Source of the DNA: Methylomonas sp. 11b
GTDB lineage: Bacteria; Pseudomonadota; Gammaproteobacteria; Methylococcales; Methylomonadaceae
NCBI RefSeq assembly: GCF_000515215.1
Contig: NZ_KI911557.1
Coordinates: forward strand, 2,599,741-2,663,740
Direction of reading: 5' to 3'
Length of the DNA stretch: 64,000 nucleotides
A program made the translations under genes and the position numbers. Below, piece after piece: positions 1 to 8,019 of the stretch; within the stretch, counting starts at the first letter, position 1; every line of letters begins with the position of its first letter. A model generated the notes under the pieces. That model did not search any database, was not told the DNA's origin, and saw only the letters and a list, made by a program, of their open reading frames with translations.

Positions 1-1289
1 GCCGCTAGGCTGACTGCTAGATCGGCGACAGTCAGCGTGGACACACCTTGCCAGGTGGGCAGCATATCGGCAACCAACCAGGGCTGCCGGCCGAACTCCG
101 AGATAAACCAGCCGCTGCCGCTCGCCAGCCAAGGCAACGGTAAGGCATAAACACTGGCCTTAAATAACCAGACATGGCGCCAACCGAGAATGCTAGAGGC
201 ATTCGCCGCTAAAAACAGCAGCGCCAGCAATACACCTGCTGCAATCATCAATCTATATCCCCAATACAATGGCGCGGTAGCCGGCACGCTGGCGCGCACG
301 GCTAATTCTATCTGCGCCGGGTTGGCGTCGGTCACGCTCTCCCGCCAGCGCTTCAGCAATAAGGCATGGCCCAAATCGACTTTGGCGGCGGCAAATGCCG
401 CCAGCAATTCCGGCTCCTTTTTGTCGTCGCGCAATTCTTGCAGCAGAGCATAAGCTTTTACGCCATTGCTGATGCGCTGGCGATTTTGCTCCAGAGTCGC
501 ATCATTGGGCAGACCGTTAATGGCCGCCAGCTTGTTATGCTGCATCGCACCCGCGCCATAAATGCTGACATCGTCTATCGCCATGGTGGCAATCACAGTC
601 ACCAAACCAAAAGCCGCGGCGATGCGGTAAGAACGTTGCGCCAGTTCGATTTGGCGCTGCTTGAGTAAATAGTAAGCGCTGATAGCCAACATAAAGCCGG
701 CGGTCACCACATAACTGGCCAGCAGACTATGCACAATTTTCGCCCAAGCCAGCGGATTGGTCAGCACCTGCGATAAATCGAGCAACTCCAGCCGCAGCGT
801 TTGCGGATTTAATTCCGCACCCACCGGATTTTGCATCCAGCCGCTGGCAAGCAGAAAGCCAAACAAACTCAAGTGGCAGCCGATAGCGATTAACCAAGTC
901 ACCACAAGATGCGACCACTTGCCCAAGCGCTGCCAACCGAACAAAAACCAACCCAGCCCATTGGCGGCTATAAACAAACCGGCAAACCCCAGCAATAAAG
1001 GGAGGGCAAACACATCGCCGACATAATGCGAGAAATACGACCAATTGGTCCCGAATTGACAAGCCATCGCCAGAGAAGAAGCCATGCTCAAGCCAAAACC
1101 GATGACAAACAGCTTGCCCCAATATTGCGTCAACCGCTGGTAAACGCCCTGCCCGCTTATAACAAACCAGGATTCCATGCCCGCCAACAATAGCGACAAA
1201 CCCAACGTCAACGGTACGCATAGAAAATATTGCACCGCATGCAGCGCAAACTGCGCCCGCGATAACTCAACAACCGTTTCGGAAATCAT
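1..1289 (-). CDS. cydA: Cytochrome bd-type oxidase subunit I homolog (partial, 3' end outside window)
   Basis: Translation from the ATG at 1289, behind a GAGGAG ribosome site, gives about 429 residues of a multi-helix membrane protein. It clearly belongs to the CydA family: VPLTLGLSLLLAGME near the start, FGTNWSYFSHYVGDVF, GWMQNP, and FGRQPW followed by LPTWQGVSTLTVADL. CydA carries hemes b558, b595 and d and oxidises quinol at the cytoplasmic membrane. By alignment with E. coli CydA the b558 ligands are kept (His in KIVHSL, Met in YRLMIA). The residue matching His19 is Tyr (QFALHAVQYF), the residues matching Glu99 and Glu107 are absent (LPLLLGFAGLFIAANG), and the Q-loop Glu257 is Asn (KLAAIN). 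The family is certain. Whether it is a working quinol oxidase is doubtful. Any cydB partner would lie to the left, outside the window. Confidence 0.9.
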   Translation of the reverse strand, partial: MISETVVELSRAQFALHAVQYFLCVPLTLGLSLLLAGMESWFVISGQGVYQRLTQYWGKLFVIGFGLSMASSLAMACQFGTNWSYFSHYVGDVFALPLLLGFAGLFIAANGLGWFLFGWQRLGKWSHLVVTWLIAIGCHLSLFGFLLASGWMQNPVGAELNPQTLRLELLDLSQVLTNPLAWAKIVHSLLASYVVTAGFMLAISAYYLLKQRQIELAQRSYRIAAAFGLVTVIATMAIDDVSIYGAGAMQHNKLAAINGLPNDATLEQNRQRISNGVKAYALLQELRDDKKEPELLAAFAAAKVDLGHALLLKRWRESVTDANPAQIELAVRASVPATAPLYWGYRLMIAAGVLLALLFLAANASSILGWRHVWLFKASVYALPLPWLASGSGWFISEFGRQPWLVADMLPTWQGVSTLTVADLAVSLA

Positions 1290-1323
1290 CCCCACTCCTC
1301 GGTCAAGCTCAAAAATGCGGGCA

Positions 1324-1329
1324 ATTATA
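1324..1329 (-). promoter_or_regulatory. Candidate -10 element for the cydA-like gene
   Basis: On the minus strand a perfect TATAAT lies about 35 bases upstream of the cydA-like start codon. No good -35 hexamer sits at the usual distance, so the promoter may need an activator. The same intergenic segment also serves the divergent diguanylate cyclase gene. Confidence 0.4.
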
Positions 1330-1384
1330 GAGTTATCCGCTTGCTTGTCTGCGATTTTCTCGATCGATTCGCATTAAATCCAGA

Positions 1385-3595
1385 GTGAAAAACTGGAGAA
1401 TACCGACTACTGATATACACTTTTCAACTTACAAGCACACATTCCAAAACCTCATGGGCTTTACTCCGCGCATTATCGTTGGACTAAAAATAGTCGGTAT
1501 CGCCCTGCTCTACGCCATGTTGGCAAAACTGGTATTGGCTTTTTTTTCCGACAACGGCAATGTCACGCTGGTTTGGTTTCCAGCCGGCCTGGGGATGGCC
1601 ACCTTTCTGTTGGGCGGTAAGCGCTATTGGCCGGGCGTGTTCATCGGCGCGTTTCTTGCCGGCATGCTGGTCGGCGACTCCTGGCTAATCTCCGCCAGCA
1701 TCGCTACCGGCAATATCCTGGAATCCTGGCTTGGCGCCTGGCTACTGCTCGGCAACCCAGGCTTTTCGTTATCGCTGCGGCATCCTCGGGATTTTGCCTG
1801 GCTGACGTTGACAGGCATCATTGCCGCCTGCTTCAGCGCACTGATCGGCCCCATGACGTTGTTTTTAAGCAAGTATCTGCCTGCCGAAGCCCTGCTGCCC
1901 AGTATGCTGCACTGGTGGATGGCCGATGTATTCGGAATCGCCTTGGTCACGCCCTTGATTCTGATCTGGCGACACTGGCCGAAAGACTGGTTTGCCCCCA
2001 AACGCGCGTTGGAAACGCTGGCCTTCATAGCAACGAGTTTTTTGAGCGGCCAAGCGGTGTTTTTAAGCTGGTTTCCCAACCTGCTGAGCGCTTACGGCGA
2101 AACTTATTGGGCCTTCCTGTTTGTGGTTTGGGCAGCGGTCAGATTCGGCCGTCACGGCGTGTTGCTTTTGGTGACAATGACCGCCATTCAATCCCTGTGG
2201 GGTTTGCAGCATCAGTTGGGCGCATTCGCCACCACACACCTGCAAAGCGGCCTGCTAAACATCTGGTTTTACCTGTTCATCCTCGCAAGTGTGGGCATAC
2301 CGCTAGCCCTGACTTTATTCCATCAACAACAAATCAACCAGGCCTTGCAACAAAGTGAAGCCCGCTTGAGTTTTGCATTGGAAACCATCGATACCGGCGC
2401 CTGGGACCTGGACTTACAAGATTATTCGGTGCAACGCACAGACATACACGACCAAATCTTCGGCTACAGCCATCTGCTGCCGCATTGGACCTATCATACT
2501 TTTCTCGGCCATGTCACACCGGAGCATCGCGACATGGTCAATGCCGGCTTCCAGCTTGCTCGCACCACGCACAGCAATTGGGATTTCGAATGCCGCATTC
2601 GCCGCATCGACGGCGCAATCCGCTGGATTCGCGGCTCCGGTTGCCACCAACTCGGCAATAGCCCGCGTATGACCGGTATTCTGCAAGACATCACGGCATA
2701 CAAATTGGCTGAAGAAGATCGGCAATTGGGCATGTTGTTTTACCAAAATTGCAGCGAAGCGATGATGATCACCGAAGCGGATGCCACTATCGTATCGATT
2801 AACCCGGCATTCAGCCGCATTACCGGTTATTCCGCCGAAGACATAATCGGCAAGAACGCCCGGATTCTGAGCTCTGGCCGGCATGACGATAGTTTTTTTC
2901 AAGCCATGTGGCAAACTATCAATACCAAAGGGAAGTGGCAGGGCGAAATCTGGAATAGACGTAAAAACGGCGAACTCTATGTCGAGCAGCTCAACATCAA
3001 CACCATTTTCGACGGCAACGGTATCCCGCTAAAGCGCATCGGCCTGTTTTTCGACATTACCCAACGTAAGCTCGGAGAAGAACAACTGTGGAAACAGGTT
3101 AATTTAGATCCGCTCACGGGTATTGGTAACCGCCGCCTGTTTTACGACAGACTGGAACAAGATATTAAAAAAGCGCAGCGCGGCGGCTGGTTTTTGGCCT
3201 TGCTGGTGGTAGACATCGAGCACTTCAAAGACATTAACGAGCGCTTCGGTTATGCGCAAGGCGACAGCATCTTGCAGGAAGCCGCGCAACGGGTGCTGGC
3301 TAATGTCCGGGAAACCGATTTAGTAGCACGAATGGATGGTGCGGAATTTGCGATTATCCTCACCGAACTGGAAAAAATCGACAGCGTGGAGCGCATCGCT
3401 AAAATAATTATCGAAAAACTCTCCGAACCGTTTGTGCTGGAACACGACACAGCCCAACTCAATTGCCGTATCGGTATCGCCATCTGCCCTTATGATGCCG
3501 ACAATACCGAAGCGCTGAAGCAAGCGGCCATGGATGCCGCCAAAAAATCCGCCTCGCAAACTTACCGATTCGCCAATCCGCCGGCCACGTTTTAA
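1385..3595 (+). CDS. MASE1-PAS-PAS-GGDEF membrane protein with degenerate GGDEF motif
   Basis: A 736-residue membrane sensor. Residues about 25-310 are a MASE1 domain, a multi-helix sensor (VTLVWFPAGLGMATFLLGG). A PAS/PAC pair covers about 320-440, a second PAS (FSRITGYSAEDIIGKNA) about 450-565, and a C-terminal GGDEF domain about 570-730. GGDEF domains make cyclic di-GMP. Here the signature reads MDGAEF instead of LGGDEF, so a Gly and the Asp are changed, although the first metal site (VDIEHFKDIN) looks intact. It is probably catalytically weak or dead and may act as a GTP-binding or regulatory domain. The given start is a GTG with a poor ribosome site; an in-frame ATG at 1454, just before the first helix, is an alternative. 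No EAL domain is present. Confidence 0.88.
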   Translation: MKNWRIPTTDIHFSTYKHTFQNLMGFTPRIIVGLKIVGIALLYAMLAKLVLAFFSDNGNVTLVWFPAGLGMATFLLGGKRYWPGVFIGAFLAGMLVGDSWLISASIATGNILESWLGAWLLLGNPGFSLSLRHPRDFAWLTLTGIIAACFSALIGPMTLFLSKYLPAEALLPSMLHWWMADVFGIALVTPLILIWRHWPKDWFAPKRALETLAFIATSFLSGQAVFLSWFPNLLSAYGETYWAFLFVVWAAVRFGRHGVLLLVTMTAIQSLWGLQHQLGAFATTHLQSGLLNIWFYLFILASVGIPLALTLFHQQQINQALQQSEARLSFALETIDTGAWDLDLQDYSVQRTDIHDQIFGYSHLLPHWTYHTFLGHVTPEHRDMVNAGFQLARTTHSNWDFECRIRRIDGAIRWIRGSGCHQLGNSPRMTGILQDITAYKLAEEDRQLGMLFYQNCSEAMMITEADATIVSINPAFSRITGYSAEDIIGKNARILSSGRHDDSFFQAMWQTINTKGKWQGEIWNRRKNGELYVEQLNINTIFDGNGIPLKRIGLFFDITQRKLGEEQLWKQVNLDPLTGIGNRRLFYDRLEQDIKKAQRGGWFLALLVVDIEHFKDINERFGYAQGDSILQEAAQRVLANVRETDLVARMDGAEFAIILTELEKIDSVERIAKIIIEKLSEPFVLEHDTAQLNCRIGIAICPYDADNTEALKQAAMDAAKKSASQTYRFANPPATF

Positions 3596-3613
3596 CCGCG
3601 ATTCAGCCACGCC

Positions 3614-4888
3614 TCAACACACGCGCTGCCGCGGAAACACACAGCGGAATTTACTGCCTTTGCCCAGTTGGCTTTCAATGTCCAGCTTGGCATCATGCCT
3701 GACCAAGACATGTTTGACGATGGCCAACCCCAAACCGGTGCCGGGGATTTTTTGATTGCGTTTAATTTCCGCGCGGTAAAAGCGCTCGGTAATCCTGGGA
3801 ATATCCACACTAGAGATTCCGTCGCCAAAGTCTTCCACTTCAAAATAAACGCTGCCGTCGGGCTTGGCCCGCCAACTCACTTTAACCGGTGAGCTAGGCT
3901 GCGAATATTTCATGGCATTGACCAACAGATTGCTGAAAGCGCTGCGCAGTTCCTCCATATCGCCACGTACATTGGCTCGGCTATCCAAAACCAGCTCGAC
4001 CCGGCGCTCGTCCCGTTCCAGCAGATCGCTTTCCCGGCAAACCTGCCCGAGCAACTCCGGAACATTGACGCATTCGAACTTTTTAGTTTTGCTTTCCAGG
4101 CGCGCCAGCAGCAGCAAATCGTCTATCAATGCCTGCATGCGTTCGGTTTGCGCCGCCATGTTTTGAAACGAGCGCGCGTAAGGACCGGTACCGTCGTCAA
4201 GTTCTTGCAAGGTCTCGAGATAACCGCGCAACACGGTAATCGGCGTGCGTAACTCGTGCGACACATTGGCCACAAAGTCGGTACGCATCCGTTCAATATT
4301 TTTCAGATGGGTGACATCCTGTGCCATCAACAAACGTAAGCCGGCACCGTAAGGGAAAATACCGATTTGCAAAATCATGTTTTCGTTGATCGGCGATGGA
4401 ATGCAGATCTTGTTTTGGTAATCCTGATCTTTTAGATACTGAATAAACAGCGGATGCCGCACCAGATTAGGAATCCGTTGGCCATTATCGGATCGTTTCA
4501 GCCCCAAAAAATCGTGGGCGACCTTATTGCTCCACTCTATCTCGCCATACGCGCCCAACACCACAATCGCATCGGGTAAGGCACTGGTGGATTTGCGAAA
4601 ACTCTCCAGCATCTTGCCGAGCTTTTTCTTGCGGCGTTTCTGACTTTTGCGGATTTTATACAGGTGATAGTAGATGTCGCCCCAGATGCCTTTAAAATCG
4701 GGCCGCTCGCCGACCCCGCCCTGACTGAGCCAACGTTCCAGCTTGTTGACGCTGATGGTCTGCCTGATATATAGAAATAGCGTAATCGCCAACAAAAAAT
4801 GGCTGAAGTGCCCGACAAAAAAACTCAGCACCAAAGCCGGTATCAGTAACGCAATCGCAATATTTATTTCCCGCTGCCAACGCTGCAT
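3614..4888 (-). CDS. phoR: Phosphate regulon sensor histidine kinase PhoR
   Basis: A 424-residue inner-membrane sensor kinase. Two close hydrophobic segments lie at residues about 8-45, a PAS domain at about 95-190, a HisKA domain with the phospho-acceptor His in VSHELRTPI, then a HATPase domain with N, G1 (DFGDGIS) and G2 (GTGLGLAIVKH) boxes. It has no large periplasmic loop, as expected for PhoR, which senses phosphate through the Pst transporter and PhoU. It sits 6 bases downstream of a PhoB-type regulator gene, so the two form the usual phoBR operon. It converges with the upstream + strand diguanylate cyclase gene with only 18 bases between them. No pst or phoU gene is in the window. Confidence 0.92.
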   Translation of the reverse strand: MQRWQREINIAIALLIPALVLSFFVGHFSHFLLAITLFLYIRQTISVNKLERWLSQGGVGERPDFKGIWGDIYYHLYKIRKSQKRRKKKLGKMLESFRKSTSALPDAIVVLGAYGEIEWSNKVAHDFLGLKRSDNGQRIPNLVRHPLFIQYLKDQDYQNKICIPSPINENMILQIGIFPYGAGLRLLMAQDVTHLKNIERMRTDFVANVSHELRTPITVLRGYLETLQELDDGTGPYARSFQNMAAQTERMQALIDDLLLLARLESKTKKFECVNVPELLGQVCRESDLLERDERRVELVLDSRANVRGDMEELRSAFSNLLVNAMKYSQPSSPVKVSWRAKPDGSVYFEVEDFGDGISSVDIPRITERFYRAEIKRNQKIPGTGLGLAIVKHVLVRHDAKLDIESQLGKGSKFRCVFPRQRVC

Positions 4889-4894
4889 GAAAAA

Positions 4895-5593
4895 TCAGTT
4901 TGCCATCGAAAAGCGGTAACCAAATCCGCGTACGGTCTGAATCAGTTCCTCGCGGCCATATTCGGCCAGAATTTTGCGCAAGCGGCGAATATGCACATCC
5001 ACAGTTCGTTCCTCAATGTACACGCTACGCCCCCAGACCTGATCCAGCAAGTGGGTGCGACTGTAGACCTTGTCGGGATTGGTCATAAAAAATTGCATCA
5101 ATCTAAACTCGGTAGGACTGACTTCCAGACTGCGGCCGGCGATGGTCAGCTTATGCTGCTCGGCATCCAGGGTCAGGTCGCCAACGCTGAGCTGACCGGA
5201 TTCCGACAACTTACCGCTCCGGCGCATCACGGCCTTGATCCGGGCGATGAGTTCTTTCGGCGAAAAAGGCTTGGTCACATAATCGTCCGCGCCAATTTCC
5301 AAACCGCGAATCTTGTCCTCTTCTTCGCCGCGCGCGGTGAGCAAAATGATAGGCAATTCTTTGTAACCCGGTTCGTTTTTCAGGCGTCTGGCCAATTCCA
5401 CGCCGCTGATTCCCGGCAGCATCCAGTCCAAGATAATTAAATCCACCATGTTATCGGCCAGACTCTCCCTTGCCTGCTCGGCACTGCCAACAGCGATCAC
5501 AGATAAATTGGCCTGCTCCAGCACCATGACCAGCATCTCCCGGATAGCGTCTTCGTCTTCCACGACCAGGATTTTCAAGTTCGACATAAGCAT
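4895..5593 (-). CDS. phoB: Phosphate regulon response regulator PhoB
   Basis: A 232-residue OmpR-family regulator. The receiver domain shows the acidic pair (VVEDED), the phospho-acceptor Asp (LIILDWMLPG), Thr (LLTARG) and Lys (YVTKPF). The C-terminal winged helix (LSVGDLTLDAEQHKL ... RTVDVHIRRLRKIL) binds DNA. The protein activates phosphate-starvation genes when phosphorylated by the neighbouring PhoR. The first Met is used here; a second Met two codons in (MSNLK) fits the family equally well. A Pho-box-like sequence lies upstream, consistent with autoregulation. The window also holds psiF (31801), a Pho-regulon gene in E. coli, but I see no clear Pho box in front of it. Confidence 0.93.
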   Translation of the reverse strand: MLMSNLKILVVEDEDAIREMLVMVLEQANLSVIAVGSAEQARESLADNMVDLIILDWMLPGISGVELARRLKNEPGYKELPIILLTARGEEEDKIRGLEIGADDYVTKPFSPKELIARIKAVMRRSGKLSESGQLSVGDLTLDAEQHKLTIAGRSLEVSPTEFRLMQFFMTNPDKVYSRTHLLDQVWGRSVYIEERTVDVHIRRLRKILAEYGREELIQTVRGFGYRFSMAN

Positions 5594-5633
5594 GTTTAGT
5601 CTAAAGGTCCAATGATCCTGCTAAGTTATCAGC

Positions 5634-5656
5634 GTCATATTACCATTTTGTGACAA
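5634..5656 (-). promoter_or_regulatory. Possible Pho box upstream of phoBR
   Basis: On the minus strand the segment reads TTGTCACAAAATGGTAAT followed by ATGACGC, roughly 40-65 bases upstream of the phoB start. It resembles the E. coli phoB operator, which has TGTCA-type repeats separated by A/T-rich spacers. The match is imperfect and no strong -10 was identified, so this is tentative. Confidence 0.35.
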
Positions 5657-5676
5657 AAAACCGGTCAACCCGGCGG

Positions 5677-7677
5677 CTATCGACCTTTACCGCCGTCCGG
5701 TATCGGCTGCGCCGCCGTTCCGCTATCGCCGACCGGCGCAGCAAAAGCATCGGAAATCAAGGTGCCGACATTGGCACCGGTCAGCGCTTTTAAAAACTCT
5801 ACCAGGTCGGCGCTTTCCTGCTCGGACAAGCCCAGCGGTTTGAGCAAGGGCGATAAATTTTCGTTGGCCACGCCGCCTTGATTGTAAAACTTCACCACCT
5901 CAGCCAAAGTCGGCAAGGAACCGTTATGCATGTAGGGCGCACTGAGCGCGACATTACGCAGCGACGGGGTTTTGTAAGCCCAGCGGTCGGCGGGATTTTG
6001 ACTGATCTCGTAATAGCCCAGATCGCCCGGTTTCTCCGTATTCAAACCTTTCAAGTTGTCGCTGTTTACATCCACAAACACGCCAGGCGCGACTTGCACT
6101 CTTTGCTTTTCCGAAACTTTTTGCATGGACTCGGTATAGCCGATACCAGTGTTATGGCGTTTTTGATCGGTAAATAAGGCGGATTTTTCACCGATGCTAT
6201 GGCAAGCACTGCAACCGGCTTTGCCGGTGAATAAGGCAAATCCGCGCTGCCCCGCCTCGCTGAGCGCCGCTTTTTGTTTGCCGAAATACCAACGGTCGAA
6301 CGGCGAATCGGCCGCATTCAAAGTGCGCTGATAGCTGGCCAGGGCCTGACCGATGGTTTCCATAGTCGGCCCTTTGTTGAAGGCTTTTTCGAACAGCCCG
6401 CGATAGTCGGCACTCGCTTTTAGCTTATCCACCAGATAACCAATCGACGGGTTCGCCATTTCATTATGCGCCAGCAGCGGCCCCCAGGCTTGTTGTTCCA
6501 GGCTATTCTCACGGCCATCGTGAAATAGTAATTGCGCATAACCGACGTTATACAAGGTCGGACTGTTACGCCGAACGCTACGCCCCTCAATCCCCACCGC
6601 AGTGGTCATTTCGTTGTTGCTAAACCCCTGCTCCGGGATATGGCAGATCGCGCAGGAAAACGTGTTGTTCAGCGACAGGCGCCGGTCGAAAAACAGCTTG
6701 CGGCCCAGCGAGATCTTGGCAGGCGTGAGCGGATTGTCTTTGGGCACGGGCAATTTCGGTAAACCCAGCGGCGGCTGTTCCGCAAACGCCAGCAAGTTAG
6801 CCGGCTGCCCCAGACGCTGGGCCAGCGCTAAGGAGCGAGTTTGGTAATCGGCTTGTTGGTAGTTTTGCTTATTGTCGCCGGGCTGAAACAACATTTCAGC
6901 CTGTGCCGGTAGCGGCGCGGCTTGCGGTTTGGCATCGGCCAGCAAGGTTTTGACATCGTTGATCAGGGTGTCGGCATGCAGAAAATCCACGCTATAAATA
7001 TTGCGAACGTTCTTGTCTTTATCGATCAAATACACCCGCAGCAAATGCGAAAACGTGCCGGTGAATTTGCCTTTGTCGTCGTAGACTTTTTGCACGTTTT
7101 GCTGATAACCATCCAGAATCGGCTGCAAAGCGGCCTCGTCGCGCGTAGTCAGAAACTGCCAATCAAAATCTCCGGTTTTAAAGCCCTCGCCGTAATGGCG
7201 CATAATTTCCGGCGTGTCTTGCGTGGGGTTGAAGCTGAGCGTTAGTAATCTGAGTTTGTCGGCCAATTCCGGCTGTTTTTGCAATTGCCGGCTGATTTTG
7301 TGCAACACCTGCGTGGCCAGCGGACAGCCGTTGACATCGCTGCAGGCGGCGTAGATGAAGCTGAGTATGACGATTTTGTCGCCCATCAAGTCGTGGAGTT
7401 TTTTGGGCTGGTTGTTGGTGGTTAATACTTTGCCGTTGGCGGCTGGATTGATGACTGGCAGGGTGTAGGTGCCGGGTTTTGCCGGTTCGAAAGGTAGGGC
7501 GGTGTAGCCGGGGGCTAAGGGCTTTTGATTTTGCTCTTCGGCAAGAACGGCTGTGTTTGTCAGTAAACAGAGAATACCGAATCCTATCGTTCCCATGCTC
7601 CAGCGCGGGAATGCTGCGGCGGACGCTCCGGCGTCGGCTTTCAGATAAAGTAGACTGGGGCGATAGAGAATTTTCAT
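5677..7677 (-). CDS. Fusion of SCO/SenC-like thioredoxin fold and MauG-like di-heme cytochrome c peroxidase
   Basis: A 666-residue exported protein. After a hydrophobic segment (about 28-46, cleavage near VLA-EEQ), residues about 70-255 form a SCO1/SenC-like copper-chaperone fold with FIYAACSDVNGCPLAT and a conserved His (FSHLLRVYLID). The Cys spacing is CX5C instead of the usual CX3C. Residues about 290-640 are a bacterial di-heme peroxidase/MauG domain with two heme sites, CAICH and CSACH, plus FFDRRLS and LRNVALSAPYMHNG. In Hyphomicrobium the methanethiol oxidase gene mtoX is accompanied by separate SCO1 and MauG-like genes thought to mature the enzyme. Here both functions are fused and lie about 2 kb from mtoX, so a role in its copper loading or cofactor maturation is likely (inference). 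The N-terminal coding stretch includes a dispersed palindromic repeat, and an internal Met at 7596 could be the true start. Confidence 0.88.
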   Translation of the reverse strand: MKILYRPSLLYLKADAGASAAAFPRWSMGTIGFGILCLLTNTAVLAEEQNQKPLAPGYTALPFEPAKPGTYTLPVINPAANGKVLTTNNQPKKLHDLMGDKIVILSFIYAACSDVNGCPLATQVLHKISRQLQKQPELADKLRLLTLSFNPTQDTPEIMRHYGEGFKTGDFDWQFLTTRDEAALQPILDGYQQNVQKVYDDKGKFTGTFSHLLRVYLIDKDKNVRNIYSVDFLHADTLINDVKTLLADAKPQAAPLPAQAEMLFQPGDNKQNYQQADYQTRSLALAQRLGQPANLLAFAEQPPLGLPKLPVPKDNPLTPAKISLGRKLFFDRRLSLNNTFSCAICHIPEQGFSNNEMTTAVGIEGRSVRRNSPTLYNVGYAQLLFHDGRENSLEQQAWGPLLAHNEMANPSIGYLVDKLKASADYRGLFEKAFNKGPTMETIGQALASYQRTLNAADSPFDRWYFGKQKAALSEAGQRGFALFTGKAGCSACHSIGEKSALFTDQKRHNTGIGYTESMQKVSEKQRVQVAPGVFVDVNSDNLKGLNTEKPGDLGYYEISQNPADRWAYKTPSLRNVALSAPYMHNGSLPTLAEVVKFYNQGGVANENLSPLLKPLGLSEQESADLVEFLKALTGANVGTLISDAFAAPVGDSGTAAQPIPDGGKGR
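7586..7637. repeat. Dispersed palindromic repeat overlapping the N-terminus of the SCO-MauG gene
   Basis: The + strand shows a pattern I recognise from common extragenic repeats, GTTCCCATGCTCCAGCGCGG with GGACGCTCCGGCGTCGG after it. Each part can form a short hairpin. Here it lies inside the reading frame and encodes about residues 14-31, unless translation starts at the internal Met at 7596, in which case most of it is leader sequence. Confidence 0.6.
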
Positions 7678-7702
7678 GGATGCTGTTTACTTTTGGGATT
7701 TG

Positions 7703-7969
7703 GTGTCGCTGTCGCGACAGCTTGTGTTAATGTCGGTTCGCGGACCGACAACCGCGATACTTTCTTTTGCTTGGCCAAAAGAAAGTATCCAAAGAAAAAG
7801 CCACCCGGATGCCGCTTGTTCCCTGCGCTCCGAAGCTTTTGAACGGGGTTGCCGAAAGGGGCTTCCTGCCCCTTCGGCAACGTGCGGCATCCATGCCGCA
7901 CCCCTGCGGGCTGATCCGTTCAAAAGCTCCGGTGCTCGGGCGCGGCATACGGTAAGAAAACCATCCCGG
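7703..7969 (+). repeat. Structured repeat, copy A (about 265 bp, six or more hairpins)
   Basis: First of four copies. Read on the + strand it begins GTGTCGC and ends near CATACGG...CCATCCCGG. In order it contains hairpins GTCGC/GCGAC, TGTCGGT/ACCGACA and GATACTTTCTTTTG/CAAAAGAAAGTATC (14-base stem, 6-base loop). A long arm AGCTTTTGAACGG/CCGTTCAAAAGCT then encloses GTTGCCGAA.../TTCGGCAAC and GTGCGGCAT/ATGCCGCAC. An outer ATGCCGC/GCGGCAT pair closes the second half. Its GTGTCGC end lies 25 bases upstream of the SCO-MauG start codon. Short open frames inside it exist in all copies but look like by-products of the conserved structure. Confidence 0.95.
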
Positions 7970-8019
7970 AATATCGAAATTTACTATCGCGAACGATGTG
8001 CTTCATCGACGCTACTTGC

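Noticed and set aside
727..1221. Minus-strand frame of 164 codons inside the first gene
   Set aside because: It is out of frame with the clear cytochrome bd subunit I reading, which runs off the left edge.
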